Assembly: GCF_014805685.1 (NCBI RefSeq)
Contig: NC_060886.1
Span: 22,973,108 to 23,037,107, forward strand
Source of the DNA: Silurus meridionalis
Lineage: Eukaryota; Chordata; Actinopteri; Siluriformes; Siluridae
Reading direction: 5' to 3'
Length of the DNA: 64,000 nucleotides
Shown: positions 1 to 12,287 of the stretch, piece by piece
Position numbering within the stretch: the stretch's first letter is position 1
Layout: the number at the start of each line of letters is the position of its first letter
Program-made: the position numbers and the translations under genes
The notes under the pieces: generated by a model
What the model was told of the DNA's origin: nothing
Databases searched by the model: none
The model's input: only the letters and a program-made list of their open reading frames with translations

Positions 1-1270
1 ATCCAAAATATACCAGTTTGTCACATAGAGTAACATAATTCTTGCTCTGACTTTTCTCCTCAGTATAGTGAATGACTTTGCCCTCACCTTCCCTCAGGGC
101 AGACTAGTTGAGTGGAGAATTTTGGGTCCCGGAGCTGGGGATTTTTAGTCCCTTCTATCATCCATCATGGTCGGCTCCTGGGCTGTGCTGAATCAGGAAC
201 GCTAAATACCAGCGCCTGTGGGGGACTCGCATTCTCCTCAACACAGGCCGGAAAAGAGAAGAGAGAACCCCGGCCGCCTCTGTGGCTCACTTAGCAGTAA
301 ACACTGAACGTATGTTGCAATGATGAGCTACTGAATCCGTTTGTGTCAGCAGATGAGTTGAAGAAGCCCTGAGGGTACAGCAGAAAACACAGTTTTGATA
401 TTTCATTCATTGCTTACTCTGAATTAATGCTGCCTTGAGGTTATGTGTTCTTTACAGAAAAGCACAAAAATATTAAATAAAGCATTCCATACAGCAATAA
501 GATCCATCGCTAATGATGGCTTAAACAATAGATGACAGACACAACAATTTCAAATGATGGTTTTTCTGTTTTTTGTTGTGCTGTCAAAATGTACAACTGA
601 GAGCAAACGTATAATGAAATGTACAACACAACAAAATCTGTATTCCCAGGAAGTACATAAGTTACATGCATTCTGAAATGGTTTAAGCAGTTGCTTATCA
701 ATGTTCTGGATTTGCCAGGCAAAATACCTTTCTAATACCTATCTAGTTTCCTAAGTAAAACCACTGCCTTTAAACTCAAAGTTACACTGATGAAACAAAC
801 CACATTTTCTCTTTGCAATCAAAAGTAATATTATATGACATAAAACAAGTGCAGTGGCTTAGTGGTAGCACATTTGCCCCAGTTTAGAGAAGCTTGCATG
901 TTCTCCTCATGTGTCAAGGTCCATCAGGGTTTCATATTACCGCAGTCCAAAGAAATGCATTGTAGGCTGATTGATATTTCCAAAATCACTGGCTCGTGCC
1001 TACTGCCATGCTGATATTCAGTATAACCGCACTCTTGCTTGTGCAATATTAATGAAATATACACAGTTCAACCATGTTGTTGCTTTTCATGGTAACAGTT
1101 GTGAGTGTAAAAATGCATTTATAGAACAGTTCTTTAAAGAAGAAATTAAATATCAAGTAAGTAACAATATAACCAAATGTGTTCATTTTGCTGATGCAAG
1201 TAGTTGCAGAGGAAGCTACACTTATTTAAAGCATGCTGGCTAGCTCTAACCTTTTCTATTTCTTCATCTT
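1..1270. other. Intergenic, no gene seen; SINE-like fragment near 850-990
   Basis: No exon with recognisable protein similarity or paired splice sites is visible. The part from about 850 to 990 reads 'gtggcttagtggtagcac' followed by text resembling 'gcatgttctcc' and 'cagtccaaagaaatgcattgtaggctgatt'-like blocks. These belong to a tRNA-like SINE family common in otophysan fish; a better preserved body of the same family appears at about 53240-53480. The identification rests on recognised text only. The short open frames here have stop-limited, low-similarity translations and are not called. Confidence 0.4.
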
Positions 1271-1274
1271 CATG

Positions 1275-2095
1275 CAGCAGTGTAAAGTATTTGAGTAAAT
1301 GTACTTAATTACTGTACTTAAGTCATTTTTTAGCTACATTCTAGTTTTACTGAGTATCAAAGATATAAGCAATTTTTACCAACTCAACTACATTTATGAT
1401 TCAATACATGTACTTTTTACTCCGCTCTATTTTAATTGACAATGAGCGTTACCAATTACATTTTGCACCTTTGTTAAAATATGTTATTAAGGCTCAACAC
1501 TCCCCTTTCCGCATCTGCTGCCTGTGAGCGACTTTTTAGCACTGCTATCCCACTTTTCTGTCCAAAAAAAACTAGAATAAATTCCAAAAACTTTGAGAAC
1601 CAGCTTTTGTTAAAGGTGAATTTATATACTATATAAAATATTGACCATCTCTGAGAGCTGCATCAAGTCACAGTCAGTTCTGAAAGTTTGGTTTTTACAT
1701 TATCTAAAATTATTCACATATATTATTTGCATTGTAAATACTAAAGGTTCTTCTTTTTATGAAAATGTAATTTTATTTGTCAATTGAAGACTCTGAAGAT
1801 CCCAATTGAAGATGTTGAAGTGGCTCTTGTGTTGATTTTGGTCAATGCAGTGTTGAGGTGTACAGTTTGATTTGTATTTAAGTAGCAAACAACTGTTTCT
1901 GCTTTTCACTAACGTGTCTTGGTGTTAAGGACTATTTCATTTTTGAGCCTACGTTATATGTGAGTCAAATACTCAAGCACTTTCCAAATCAGATACTTTT
2001 ACTTAAGTCATTTGGAATTGGTGACTTTTATGGTGTAAGATTTAAAAACTTTTACTTAAGTATGATTTTCAGATGCTCTTTACACCTCTCTCTTC
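1275..2095 (+). mobile_element. hAT-type DNA transposon relic
   Basis: The ends carry inverted matches: 'gtgtaaagtatttgagtaaa' on the left, and on the right repeated 'acttttacttaagta' running into 'ctctttacacct'. This is the AAGTA-rich terminal style of fish hAT elements. Positions 1505-1546 translate in the plus frame to LSASAACERLFSTA, the conserved C-terminal dimerisation motif of hAT transposases. The rest of the transposase is not recoverable, so this is a decayed and internally deleted copy. Boundaries are approximate because no clean 8-bp target duplication was found. Confidence 0.65.
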
Positions 2096-2184
2096 ATGTG
2101 ATGAGCTTTCATATTTTAAACCAATGATTAAAAATTCAAGGGTTTATTGTCCTATGTACAGGCAACAGTCTGTTACCCCATGCA

Positions 2185-2590
2185 ATCTTCTTCTTCTTCT
2201 TTCAGCTGCTTGCATTAAGGCTAGTCACAGCTGATCATCCGTCTCCATACTACTCTGTCCTCTACATCGACCTCTTTTAAAACAACTACCTGCATGTCTT
2301 CCTTCACCACATCCATGAACCTCCTCCTTGGCTTTTCTCTTTTCCTCCTAACCCATGTCCCTCCTCTGCACATGTCCAAACCATCTCAATCGGCCTCTTT
2401 CACTTTGTCCCCAAAACGTCCTACATGCCCTGTCCCTCTAAGCAACTTGTTTCTAATCCTGTCCATTGTCGTCACTCCCAATGTAATTCTCAACAACTTC
2501 AGCTCTCCTACCTCCAGCTCCACCTTCTATCTTTTTCTCAATGCCACTGTCTTTAAACCATGCAATAAAATTCTTAATCTGTGAACCCCC
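2185..2590 (-). mobile_element. RTE-like LINE 3' fragment (copy A)
   Basis: The plus strand shows a CTT/TTC microsatellite followed by 'tttcagctgct' and a C/T-rich body that closely matches the segments at 5505-6283 and 18130-19345. On the minus strand this is the C-terminal end of an RTE-class LINE ORF, finishing in a GAA-type microsatellite tail. The reading frame is broken. The copy is severely 5' truncated, which is normal for LINE insertions. Confidence 0.7.
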
Positions 2591-2599
2591 TAAGCAGCC

Positions 2600-4370
2600 T
2601 ATGCCATAAATTATATGGACGTAAGAAAACCACAAAAATGGTGTACATCACAAATTTACAAAGGTTATACTCTGAAAATGGTAATTTGGCATGTCACTTA
2701 GTCTAATGTAGTTACCAGGAAGTGGAAATGTACATAGCAAACACAAATGAGCTGTGAGATACACACAGTGAAAGGTCCAATGCGTTATTGTTGCAGGATT
2801 CCTGTGCATTAGTTGTATAGGTGTTGCTAACAAAATGTATTATTTCTATGTGGGTTTTGTTCTGGGGTTCCAAGCATCTTTCCAACTGCCTTAATTGGAA
2901 ATAAATTGTATTGAAGTACACTTTTTAAAGACAAGAGCTCTTTAATCACCATGTTACTGAATGACAAATGAGCCAGCACTTGCTTGGCTATAAATGCTGC
3001 CGATGAAGATAAAGAACACACTGTAGAACAGTTGCATTAATGCGGGTTGCATTAATCAACTGTCACCTAAATCTGCAACTAGCACATAAAATGGCATCTT
3101 TTCCAGTTTCAATGAATTATAATAAAAGTCTGCCAACATTACAAATGCATACAGGTTCCAACATTTTACATCATTATATACAGTGATTGTTAAAAGGTAC
3201 TTTATATTTGAATTGTAAAAGTTTCATTTAATTTTTACTAGAATAGAAAAGACGTAACCCTAAAACCCAGACAAACTATATTGGTGGTAAGAAATACTGT
3301 GTGCATCTTTTACTTTTCACTGCTTTTTCTTCAACATGATGAGGATTTCTAACTCTAGCACTCATCATTTTTCTCATCATTCACACCGCTATTGTTTTTC
3401 TGCAATACCTTCTACTTTATTAACCCTCGCTGCCTAGTGATAGCTATCCAGCCCAGCTGAAAAGGTATCGTTTTCTATCTTGGGAACCCAAATCACTCCC
3501 ATTCAAAGTTTCACTTGAACTCACCTGTCCAGTGCAGGGATAAAATGAAGTGGTGAGAGGGGCTTCAGCGGTCCTAAAAGAAATCATAAATCATGAAAGT
3601 CCATGTCTTGGGGACAATGGGATCCGCACTCATTCAAGGCTCCGATTTCCATTTCAATTTTCTGCTCAGTGGAGTTGATGTATGTGGCGAATGGCATGGC
3701 AGACCCACTGTGCAGCCCTCTCGCTCTCCACACTATTTATTAACGTGGAATCCCGGTGACCTTGGCTCTGTGTCCGGCGTTAATGCCACACCTGCTGGCA
3801 GTCTCTACAAAGCAAGAATCACAAAACCAAATGGCCCAGAAAGTCAGGCATTGTACATTATTATCAGATAATTGCCTTCTGCACTCTGTAAATTTTAAAG
3901 AAATTAAATTTCCTTTTTTTTTTTTTTAGTTCTTCAAATACGTGCATCCCATTTCTGACACTATTTGTTAGGGTTGTCTCTGAGCTGGCTGCAACTGCAA
4001 GAGTCATATCTCACTCATTCTTGCTTAGTTTCTCTAATGTGAATCCGGGTATATCAGTTACACAGACACCAGGATGTCCAAGATATCCAAGGTTTATTAA
4101 TAAAGAGAATGCATACATGGACCTCTGTGATGACCCTGAGACTATTTGGTTGCATATTAATACATGATGAACAGTAACTTTGTAGAAGGTCATACTGTTC
4201 TTGGTAAAAATTTAAGCATTTACAAATATATGACAGTTGTAGAATGACAATATGCTAAGAAAAAATATAATAATAAAAAGTCTCTCAAACTAGTTAAATT
4301 AATCCTGGTAGAATAACTAAATAAGTGATTTGAAATATAATTTTTTTTTAATTATTATTATTCCATTTAT
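2600..4370. other. Intergenic, no gene seen
   Basis: About 1.8 kb without recognisable coding exons or a clear transposon. The stretch 3590-3870 is less AT-rich than its surroundings and has an open 92-residue plus frame, but that frame has no recognisable domain and no splice partners. It could be a conserved non-coding element; conservation cannot be judged from one sequence. Confidence 0.4.
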
Positions 4371-4373
4371 TTG

Positions 4374-4378
<5 letters not shown>

Positions 4379-4445
<67 letters not shown>
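4379..4445. repeat. (TA)n microsatellite
   Basis: Uninterrupted TA dinucleotide run of about 67 bp, ending directly at a Tc1/mariner relic. Confidence 0.95.
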
Positions 4446-4448
<3 letters not shown>

Positions 4449-4648
4449 TGAAGTCGCCCTGTCCCATGTGCAGAAAAACACCCCCAAAGCATACAAATAA
4501 ATAGTTAAAAAATCATACATTGTGATTTTTTTTTAGATTATGTCTCTCACAGTGGACATGCACCTACGATGACAATTTCAGACCCTCCATGATTTCTAAG
4601 TGGGAGAACTTGCAAAATAGCAGGGTGTTCAAATACTTATTTTCATCA

Positions 4649-4651
<3 letters not shown>
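4446..4651. mobile_element. Short Tc1/mariner-type relic between two TA runs
   Basis: The segment begins 'acagtgaagtc' and ends 'catcactgta', giving short inverted ends, and sits exactly between two TA microsatellites. Inside are the phrases 'gaaaaacacccc' and 'gggtgttcaaatacttatttt', typical of the terminal regions of fish Tc1-like elements, which insert at TA. No transposase remains. Confidence 0.55.

Positions 4652-4729
<78 letters not shown>
4652..4729. repeat. (TA)n microsatellite
   Basis: Pure TA run of about 78 bp that immediately precedes a miniature element starting 'cagggctctcaa'. Confidence 0.95.
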
Positions 4730-4730
<1 letters not shown>

Positions 4731-4733
<3 letters not shown>

Positions 4734-5170
4734 GGCTCTCAAATTAAAACACGTTAAAGGAAATTAATTTTATTGGCACTAATTTATTTTAACATGCAAT
4801 TAATGCAGTTTCTATTAAGAATATGAATCAATAAATAAATATATGCGAGGCGAAATTTAAACCTTCAACACAACACACATTTATTAACGACATCCTTTCT
4901 TTACTCAGATATAAAAATAATAAACTCAACCAAAAATTATTTTTAATCACTAAACATTTGTTTTACTGATGCGCCAACTCTCAAAACAAGCAGATGATTT
5001 ATGTCATTTAAATCATCATAATTATTTCAAAACATTTACAAGAATATTTAGACTTTATGCTCTATGTTGAGTATTGTTTCACTAATAATCAGTTCAAAAA
5101 GATCAAAAAGTATTAATTTACGGTACATTTACAACAGATAAAAATGTGCGATTAAGTTAACTCATAACTA
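4731..5170 (-). mobile_element. Miniature DNA element with AGGGCT ends (copy 1)
   Basis: The left end 'agggctctcaa' resembles the perfect terminal repeat of the element at 46701-47234. The interior matches that copy in reverse complement: the block with 'gaggcgaaatttaaacctt', 'acgacatcctttctttactc' and 'aaacatttgttttactgatg' is found inverted there. No coding capacity is seen. The right boundary is uncertain, somewhere near 5150-5180. Confidence 0.6.
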
Positions 5171-5504
5171 TCATATATAAATACATTATTAACGTAAACA
5201 TATTGTATTTAAATACATAAACATCTTGTATTTTTCTTTATCCACTGTTCAGTTCTCAAGGCAGAATTTAGGCCTGTGAAAGAAGCCATTTGTGGGTTGT
5301 GCATGTACATAATCAACCTATAGGTGTTTATAAAATTGCCTTCTTTTTATTCTCTTTTAAAGATAGGAAGGATAACGTTATTTAAAGTTGTTGTCATAGT
5401 AATGTAATAATAATATATTGCACTTGTTGTGTTAGGCAGCATGATACTATTGTTCAGTCTTATAATTATCCAGATCAGCTCATATCTCCATATTTGTAGC
5501 ACAA

Positions 5505-6283
5505 TCTTCTTCTTCTACTTCTTCTTCTTCTTTCAGCTGCTCCCATTAGGGGTCACCACAGCGAATCATCCATCTCCATACTACTTTGTCCTCTACATCT
5601 GCCTTTTTCAAACCAACTACCTGCATGTCTTCCCTCACCACATCCATTAACCTCCTTTTTGGCCTTCCTCTTTTCCTCCTTCCTGGTGGCTCCATCCTCT
5701 GCATTCTCCCACTGATATAACACATGTTCCTGCTGTCTGCTACCTCCAGCTCCACCTCCTGTCTTTTAGTCAATGCCACTGTCTCTAAACCATACAACAT
5801 CGCAGGTCTCACCACAGTCCTATAAACTTTTCCTTTCACTCTTGCAGATACCCTTCTATCACAAATCACTCCTGCTATCACTCTTCTCCACCCACTCCAC
5901 CCTGCCTGCAATCTTTTCTTCATTCTCTAACACATTACTTTGCACAGTTGACCCTAGGTACCTAAACTCCTCCACCTTAACCGCCTCTTCTCCCTTTAAC
6001 TGCACCATTTCACTGCCCTCCCTCTAATTCACACACATGTACTCTGTCTTATTCCTACCAACTTTAATTCTCCTTCTCTCCAGCGCATACTTCCACCTCT
6101 CCAGGCTCTTCTCAACCTGCTCCCCACTCTCACCACAAATCACAATATCATCCACAAACATCATAGTCCATGGAGACTTCTGTCTGACCTCGTCTGTCAA
6201 CCTGTTTATCACCACTGCAAACAGGAAAGGGCTCAGAGCCGATCCTTGATGCAATCCAACCTCCACTTTGAACCAGTCCATAT
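5505..6283 (-). mobile_element. RTE-like LINE, reverse transcriptase C-terminal half (copy B)
   Basis: Minus-strand translation gives two out-of-phase pieces. Positions 6281-6024 contain GLHQGSALSPFLF and FVDDIVICGES, the latter being the catalytic xxDD box of a reverse transcriptase. Positions 5923-5546 contain GWSGWRR, ARVKGKVYRTVVRPAMLYG and LTKRQE, the typical tail of RTE-clade ORFs. A TTC-type microsatellite at 5507-5536 is the 3' tail. The frames are shifted relative to each other, so the copy is dead. Confidence 0.85.
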
Positions 6284-6289
6284 TTCAAG

Positions 6290-9015
6290 CACAATATTGC
6301 AGCATAATTATAATTAAAGATATTATGCCTCTAATGCAAAATTAATGACTCCCTGGGTAATATAAAAAAATTAATGCAAACACAGTAGTCAACCCTCTTT
6401 TATATATATATCCATTCTTTCTGGGAAATTGGCAAGGGTTCATATCTTTTTTTTTTTTACCTCATTCTTGGAGATGTCAGGTGTCAAACCAAACAAATGG
6501 CAGCTCTATTCTAGCATCAGACAGCATTGAATGTGTACCTATCTAAATGTGGGTTCACTTGCATCAGTAAGGCACTAATTTCAGGACTTTTTAATGTTGT
6601 GTATATGTTAATTGGTGCTACTTTGCATGGCAGTCTTCTGCCACAAGCCCCTGGCAGACAGATAAGGCATTGTGGCAAGACGGACGATGGAGAGGTGAGA
6701 ACTGTGTCGAAAAATATTCTTTCACAGAAATGAATAACGTTTATCTTAGCGCTCAAGCGTTTCTGTGTGTCAAACAGATTTTGACAGGGAATTCTTTAAA
6801 GATGACAGAATAATTAAAAACTACCCTGTTGCTATTCACAAGAGATTGGTGGTGGTGGTGGTGTTGGTGGTGGGGTGTGTCGTGGAGGAGGAGAGTGATT
6901 CTGACCTTCCTGTTTCAATGGCCAGTCTGCCATTCTACTACCATGACACAGAGTGCAGCATGAGGAAGTTGAACTGGTGCACTGGGGATGGTGTGCTGAG
7001 AAAAGAACAGGCTGCAGAGAGGAAAAAGATTAATAACACATTACCAATTCAGCTCTTCTTTGCAAACAGTTTGCGCTAAGCGGGCAGATATTTGAATATC
7101 TAAATTGTCTGAGCGAGGGCTCGGAATAGCCACTAATGGGCCTGTGTCCTTGTCAAAGATCTCTCCGAGCTAAAAGAGAAACTGTGGCTCTTAAATGAGT
7201 GGCTGGCACAACGTTGCCCTAGGTTATTTTCCCATTTTATCTACGGGGGGAAATGACACTTTGGTTGCACTTAGATACATTAGCTTGGCATTTTGACATT
7301 CAGGCTACCTTTATAAACAGGGGTTGCTTTAAGTCGTTGGTAATGGAAAGGTTTCACAGTTGACTTGGAGCTGAAAACCATTGCAGGCACATCATTTGTT
7401 GGTCAAGAAAGATGTATTTCTCCTTCAATGAACTTGACAATTCATGAACGCAATTAAACAAGTGTACGTATATTCACTGTGATTCGATACTTGATTAAAA
7501 AGCAATCCTGTCAGCATTGTGAGACGGTTCAAATTTTAAACTCTATCAGATATTCTGTAGCTGTCCTTCAAATCTAGTACATTTGCAGAAGATAGAGAAG
7601 AGAAAGATATTTTTTGTGTGATAGTAAATGTGAAATGCAAACATATTGCGGGGACAAAAATTGCTTTTCCAACCCAAAACAAATGATGAGTCTTTAATAC
7701 GCCCAGCAAACAATGTGTTTTGCCCTTCAAGAAAAAAATTTTCATGTTACCAGGATACTAAAATGTCCTTGGCTTTGAGTTAGTGATTGAGTGTGATGTG
7801 TGTGTTTGTGTGTGTGCGTGTGCACGTGTGTGTGTACACCTGTAACATATTGGTCTTTGGGTGAATATGAATATATAGCTTATGCCTTGGTTCTGGTTTT
7901 GATGTGAAGATGTTTGCTGGAGGCCATTTTCCTCTAAAGAAGTGTTTCAGTTGTTAAAAGGAGCAGGGGCAGTCATTACTCAAAAAATAGGGACGTGCCT
8001 TACTCCATCACACATTCCTCTGAAAGCACGAATGGACATCTTTTATTCACAGATTTCCTTTGACAATATAATTTTCTGCTTTGCCATCTAGTTCAAATTG
8101 AATTTGAAATGAACATTGCTGAGCACATTCTGCTAGGGCCATTTCCTGATCAACATGATTTGTGTTTTTTTTGCTGCATGCAGCTGAGTTTGCTCCACGG
8201 TCCAAATATCCATTCCTACCATGCTTCCTCTTCCCTGTGGAAATTCAATAAAGCCAATAACCATGTGTGCTTTCGTTATGTTTTCTAGTCTGTTTTTTTG
8301 GAAAAATTGTGTGGTAAACCGACACGCTGAACTAATATACTGATATTTTCTAAAAAAAAAAAGTTTTTTTCCTATAGCAGAAAAACGCAAAATGGACAGG
8401 TTGGATGGGACTGAAATGTTTTTTATTAACGGTTTAAACAAATGGAGAACAGTAGACAAATCATGATGTTCCTGTGTAGCTGTGTGATGCCTTGGAAAAA
8501 TCCTGAAAAATTATAGCTACTTGCTGCAATTCACAGTCAAAATTGTTTTATGGTTAATGCTGTTTTAGTTTAAAACAAACACATCAACCACCAGCTTGGA
8601 TACCTTCCATATAATCCCACCTCAAAAATCATACAACAAGATCGTTTTTTGTATGATTTAACACTGCAAAAACAAAACCAGAAAATGCTTTTTCTTTCAG
8701 CTAGGTAACTCAAAATAATTGGCCTTAAAGACACACTGAACCCTGTAGACAGTTTGGAAATGCTTTCCCAGGGCTTTCCCAAGCAGTGTGCTGACCCACA
8801 GAATCTTTTAGCTAGCATGCTAGTGTTTAACAAAATACTTCTATTGATTTTTTTCCTGTGTTCTGATCTCGCAGAACAAAGAGTTATGTTAGTGAGTGAG
8901 TGAGTTGGAATATAACCAGGCCATATTAGCAAGTTAAAAAACAAGCAAGTGCCCAAATGCAGGTTGCTTTTTATTTGGAATGTATGTATATTGTATGATT
9001 TTGATCTATAGTATC
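6290..9015. other. Intergenic, no gene seen; possible conserved non-coding stretch near 6900-7450
   Basis: No recognisable exons. From about 6900 to 7450 the sequence is balanced in composition and free of recognised repeats, with blocks such as 'agatctctccgagctaaaag' that look non-random. This is a weak candidate for regulatory sequence. A GT-rich tract lies at about 7795-7835. Short open frames here show no domains. Confidence 0.35.
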
Positions 9016-9023
9016 CTCTAGTA

Positions 9024-9324
9024 CAGGGGTCACCAACGTGGTAGCCCGCAAGGACCACATGAGTAGCCCACAGGCCTTTTCTAAAAATAGCTGTTTCCTA
9101 CTTTGTTAAATGATTGTTGATAATTATTATAAGAAATCATTAACATGATCAGTGTCTTCACATGAATATCATTAATTATTAATAATAATATATAATAAAA
9201 GGTAAATTGAGCAAATGTGTTAATTTTGATGAAACTGAAAACTGTGTTTATTAAACTGGTAGCCCTTCACATTAATCGGTAACCAAGAAGTAGCTCTCAG
9301 TTTCAAAAAGGTTGGTGACCCCTG
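9024..9324. mobile_element. Non-autonomous hAT miniature element with 8-bp target duplication
   Basis: The terminal inverted repeats are 'caggggtcaccaac' and 'gttggtgacccctg'. The element is flanked by an exact 8-bp duplication, ctctagta, at 9016-9023 and 9325-9332. It is 301 bp long with an AT-rich interior and no open frame of note. Eight-base duplications and CAG-type ends are diagnostic of the hAT superfamily. The intact duplication suggests a relatively recent insertion. Confidence 0.9.
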
Positions 9325-9526
9325 CTCTAGTATATGTTTCAAGCATAGCTATATCTGAGGGATAAATCATCGTCAGTTTCAGTAATTGTATTATATATAT
9401 AGTATAATAGTTTTAGTATAATAGCATACTTTGCTAGCTTTAGCTGAAGGTATACTCTTCGCCTAGGATGCAGTTTCTGACAGTTCCTACCTTAGATGAT
9501 GCATTTTTATATCACAGTATTTAGAA

Positions 9527-10238
9527 GTGGGAAGTAACAAAGTACAAATACTTCATTACTGTACTTAAGTAGATTTTTCTGGTATCAGTACTTTACTTCA
9601 ATATATTTTTTTTATATAAAGTTTTTTACTTTCACTCATTAAAGGTTTTACACAAATATCTGTACTTTCTATTTCTTACATTTTCAAAACTATCGTTTTA
9701 ATTTATTTAGTGACATGATCAATATTATTTCTTCTCATTGCGTGGCTTTTTCAACCTACCAGTGGTGTATAATTTCCTGGCTACCACACGCCATAGATGT
9801 AGGCTAGCCTACAAAGCAAAACAAAGAGCAAGGCAGAAAGCAACAAGAAGTATAATTAAACTGGATGAGACAGAGGAAGTCAGTGATATAAACATGACTG
9901 AGGACAGAGCCATTCCTGATCACCTGATCATCATCATCTTTTTTCTGCTTGTGTTCTATATGGTGGATGTTCAGACTGGATACATTCATTAGATAACAAA
10001 ATGTAAAATTATTTTGTATTAATATATTAATATGATGTGAGGTACAGTTAATATCGTGGCACTAAAACAGGTAGAAATAATGGCTACTTTATAATTAATT
10101 ACATGGCAGAGCCCAAACGTCTTTACTTTGTGAAAAAGTGTAGTCAGAACTTTAACTTTTACCAGAGTCTTTTAAAACATAAGTATCTGTACTTTTACTT
10201 GAGTGAAGGATGTGTCTACTTTTGCCATCTCTGGCAGT
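9527..10238. mobile_element. hAT-type non-autonomous element with AAGTA-rich ends
   Basis: The left end 'gggaagtaacaaagtacaaa' followed by 'tactgtacttaagtaga' is mirrored by the right end 'tatctgtacttttacttgag' and 'tgtctacttttgccatctct'. This is the terminal layout of a common fish hAT family. The interior carries an 84-residue open frame at 9738-9992 without recognisable transposase motifs. The element is related in terminal style to the relic at 1275-2095. Confidence 0.65.
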
Positions 10239-10249
10239 ATTTCAGGCAC

Positions 10250-11530
10250 ACACAGTGCTGTGCCATGGATTCTTAGCTTCCTTTACCACTTGCCTGGGCT
10301 TCGTTGTCAACTTTGTGGAATTTAAATTCCTCGGAAGTAAAATGCTGCCAAAATGTTCGATGATCAACACCTTGAGGATTTTTTGTTGTGGGGTGTTTAT
10401 GTCAGATTTGTTAAATGTGAAGTCAATAAATAAGATTCATTATCATAGTAATAGCATATGCAAATATTAAAATTACTTTTATTATTATTATTATTTCTGT
10501 AACACAGCATTAAAAGTCTAATGTGTACTAACTTCTCCATCCTTATTGGAAAGTTCTATCACAATCACACCCTTCTCCATCATGCAAACCCAACACTTAC
10601 ATTGGTTTGCACAGTTGCCATAACGCAGGAGTAAACAGTTTCCAAACTTTGCTGGAAGTATTTGCTGGAACTTTGCTTTGAAATTTCTCCGTCCAACTGC
10701 TCTTAGTACCCACACCCTCAGTAATGTTTATGCTTGGTGCTTAATTGCATACTGCAATTCTGCTTCAAGTAGGTCTAAATTGGGTTTTCAGTATATTTGC
10801 AGAGTTGTTTTTATGTTGAAAGACATATCACCACTAATATCTTTTTTCCCCCCCAAAGATGAATCAAACTCCTTTTAAACTGTTCTGTATTCATTACTTC
10901 ATTGATTTTCAACCTCTCGAGATGAAATGCATACCACAACACAACAGTGGTGTCAGAAAACAGAAATCCATTTCAGACATTCCATTTTATATTCTCAAAA
11001 GATTTTCTTATGACAAAAATAAATAAATAAACACTGTCATGTCATGCATCCCTCGAATGAAATCAGATTTGTCAACATGCAGACAGCTGTGTCTCGTATG
11101 GACTACACTAGATTTCATTCTGTCCCTCAACATAGCTTTTATCTATTGCTCATTAGATGAATTGTTTTCCCCTTTGTACCTTTATACTTTGACAGTTTAA
11201 ACAACGAGACAGACAGTTTTAACAGGCTTTTGATCTCTGAGCCTTTATTGTTCCCTTAAACCCATGTATTTGTTGAATTCCACCAATAGGACATTAAACA
11301 ACAAATATTTATTTAAGCAAACTAACTTAATAAGTCATTGACAGCTTGTCAGTGATAGTTGAAATATACAGTTTTTTAGTCTGACAACCAACCACAATTA
11401 TTCTGAGTTGGCTGAACTTTGTAATGTATGTTGTAGTGTCCTCTACTGGTAGAAGAGATTATTACACACCTAGTATTACATGCTTGGTCTAGTTTATACT
11501 GATAACTAAAAAACACTACAAAAGTACATA
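10250..11530. other. Intergenic, no gene seen
   Basis: About 1.3 kb of AT-rich sequence with no recognisable exon, structured RNA or clear transposon. Confidence 0.4.
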
Positions 11531-11532
11531 AG

Positions 11533-11534
<2 letters not shown>

Positions 11535-11597
<63 letters not shown>
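11535..11597. repeat. (TA)n microsatellite
   Basis: TA run of about 63 bp immediately before a repeat segment shared with 30200-30450 and 32040-32365. Confidence 0.95.
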
Positions 11598-11600
<3 letters not shown>

Positions 11601-11885
11601 TGACCAGGTCAGGTGACGTAGGGAGAGGAGGCCTGGATTGCACTCATCCCAAAGGTTAGTAGGGTTGAGGTCAAAGCTTTATAACAGGCCACTCAAGATT
11701 TTCCGAACCAACCAATGTAACTATCTTCATGGAGCTGGTTTTGTACACAGGGACATTGTCATGCTGGAACAGGTTTGGGTCTCCCAGTCCAAGTGAAGCA
11801 AAAATGTAATGCTAGTGCATCTAAGGACAACTTTAAGGTAACAGTTTGGGGAAGAACCGCATATGTCTGAAAAATTCTGGTGCTT
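11598..11885 (+). mobile_element. Tc1-related non-autonomous element fragment
   Basis: Shares long blocks with the elements at 30135-30455 and 31882-32365: 'ctttataacaggccactcaa', 'tgtcatgctggaacaggttt' and 'acagtttggggaagaaccgc'. The other copies end in Tc1-type 'tttgtccatatagtgt' termini. This copy lacks clear termini and is partial. Confidence 0.55.
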
Positions 11886-12007
11886 TGTCCATACAGAGTA
11901 TCAAGGCATGAATAAAATAAACTTGGTATGTGCTAGATTAATTAATTGACTACTTGATTGTTCTCTATGCAAACAGTATATTCATACACTGTTTATAACC
12001 GTTACAT

Positions 12008-12013
12008 TTTATT
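12008..12013 (-). terminator. Candidate polyadenylation signal of the agr gene
   Basis: TTTATT on the plus strand is AATAAA on the minus strand, about 225 bp downstream of the agr stop codon at 12240-12238. It is the first canonical hexamer I see in that direction; use of it is inferred. Confidence 0.45.
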
Positions 12014-12237
12014 TGTCAGGATAACAATGCTCCAGTAACTCATATCAATCAGATCAACACTAGTGCACAACTGAGAGATGAAACAAATAGAAACTTTCAT
12101 TTACAATTCATTGTATACTCAGTGTTTGCCTCATTCTCCGCATAATACATGAAACATCTGTAAGTATAAAAACAGTTCGATTCTCGGATATTTTCATCCA
12201 TCTGGTATTCTCCCATGTTATCTCAGCTCTGATCTCA

Positions 12238-12287
12238 TTACAGCTCTGTGTGATGCAGATTCTTGGCTTTTAACATGTTCTCTTCCA
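12238..12287 (-). CDS. agr1/agr2: agr last coding exon (ER-retention end)
   Basis: The minus strand shows 'tttttag' acceptor followed by codons for [16 protein letters not shown] and TAA, the leucine codon being split with the previous exon. It lies about 1.27 kb from exon 6, and a Tc1-type relic (12650-13320) fills most of that intron. The EENMxKA pattern corresponds to the final helix ENMKKA of AGR proteins. This exon is only 50 bp and is easily missed by gene finders. Confidence 0.9.

Noticed and set aside
5546..6281. Open frames with similarity to reverse transcriptase as host genes
   Set aside because: They are fragments of an RTE-like LINE with frame breaks and a microsatellite tail; annotated as mobile element instead.
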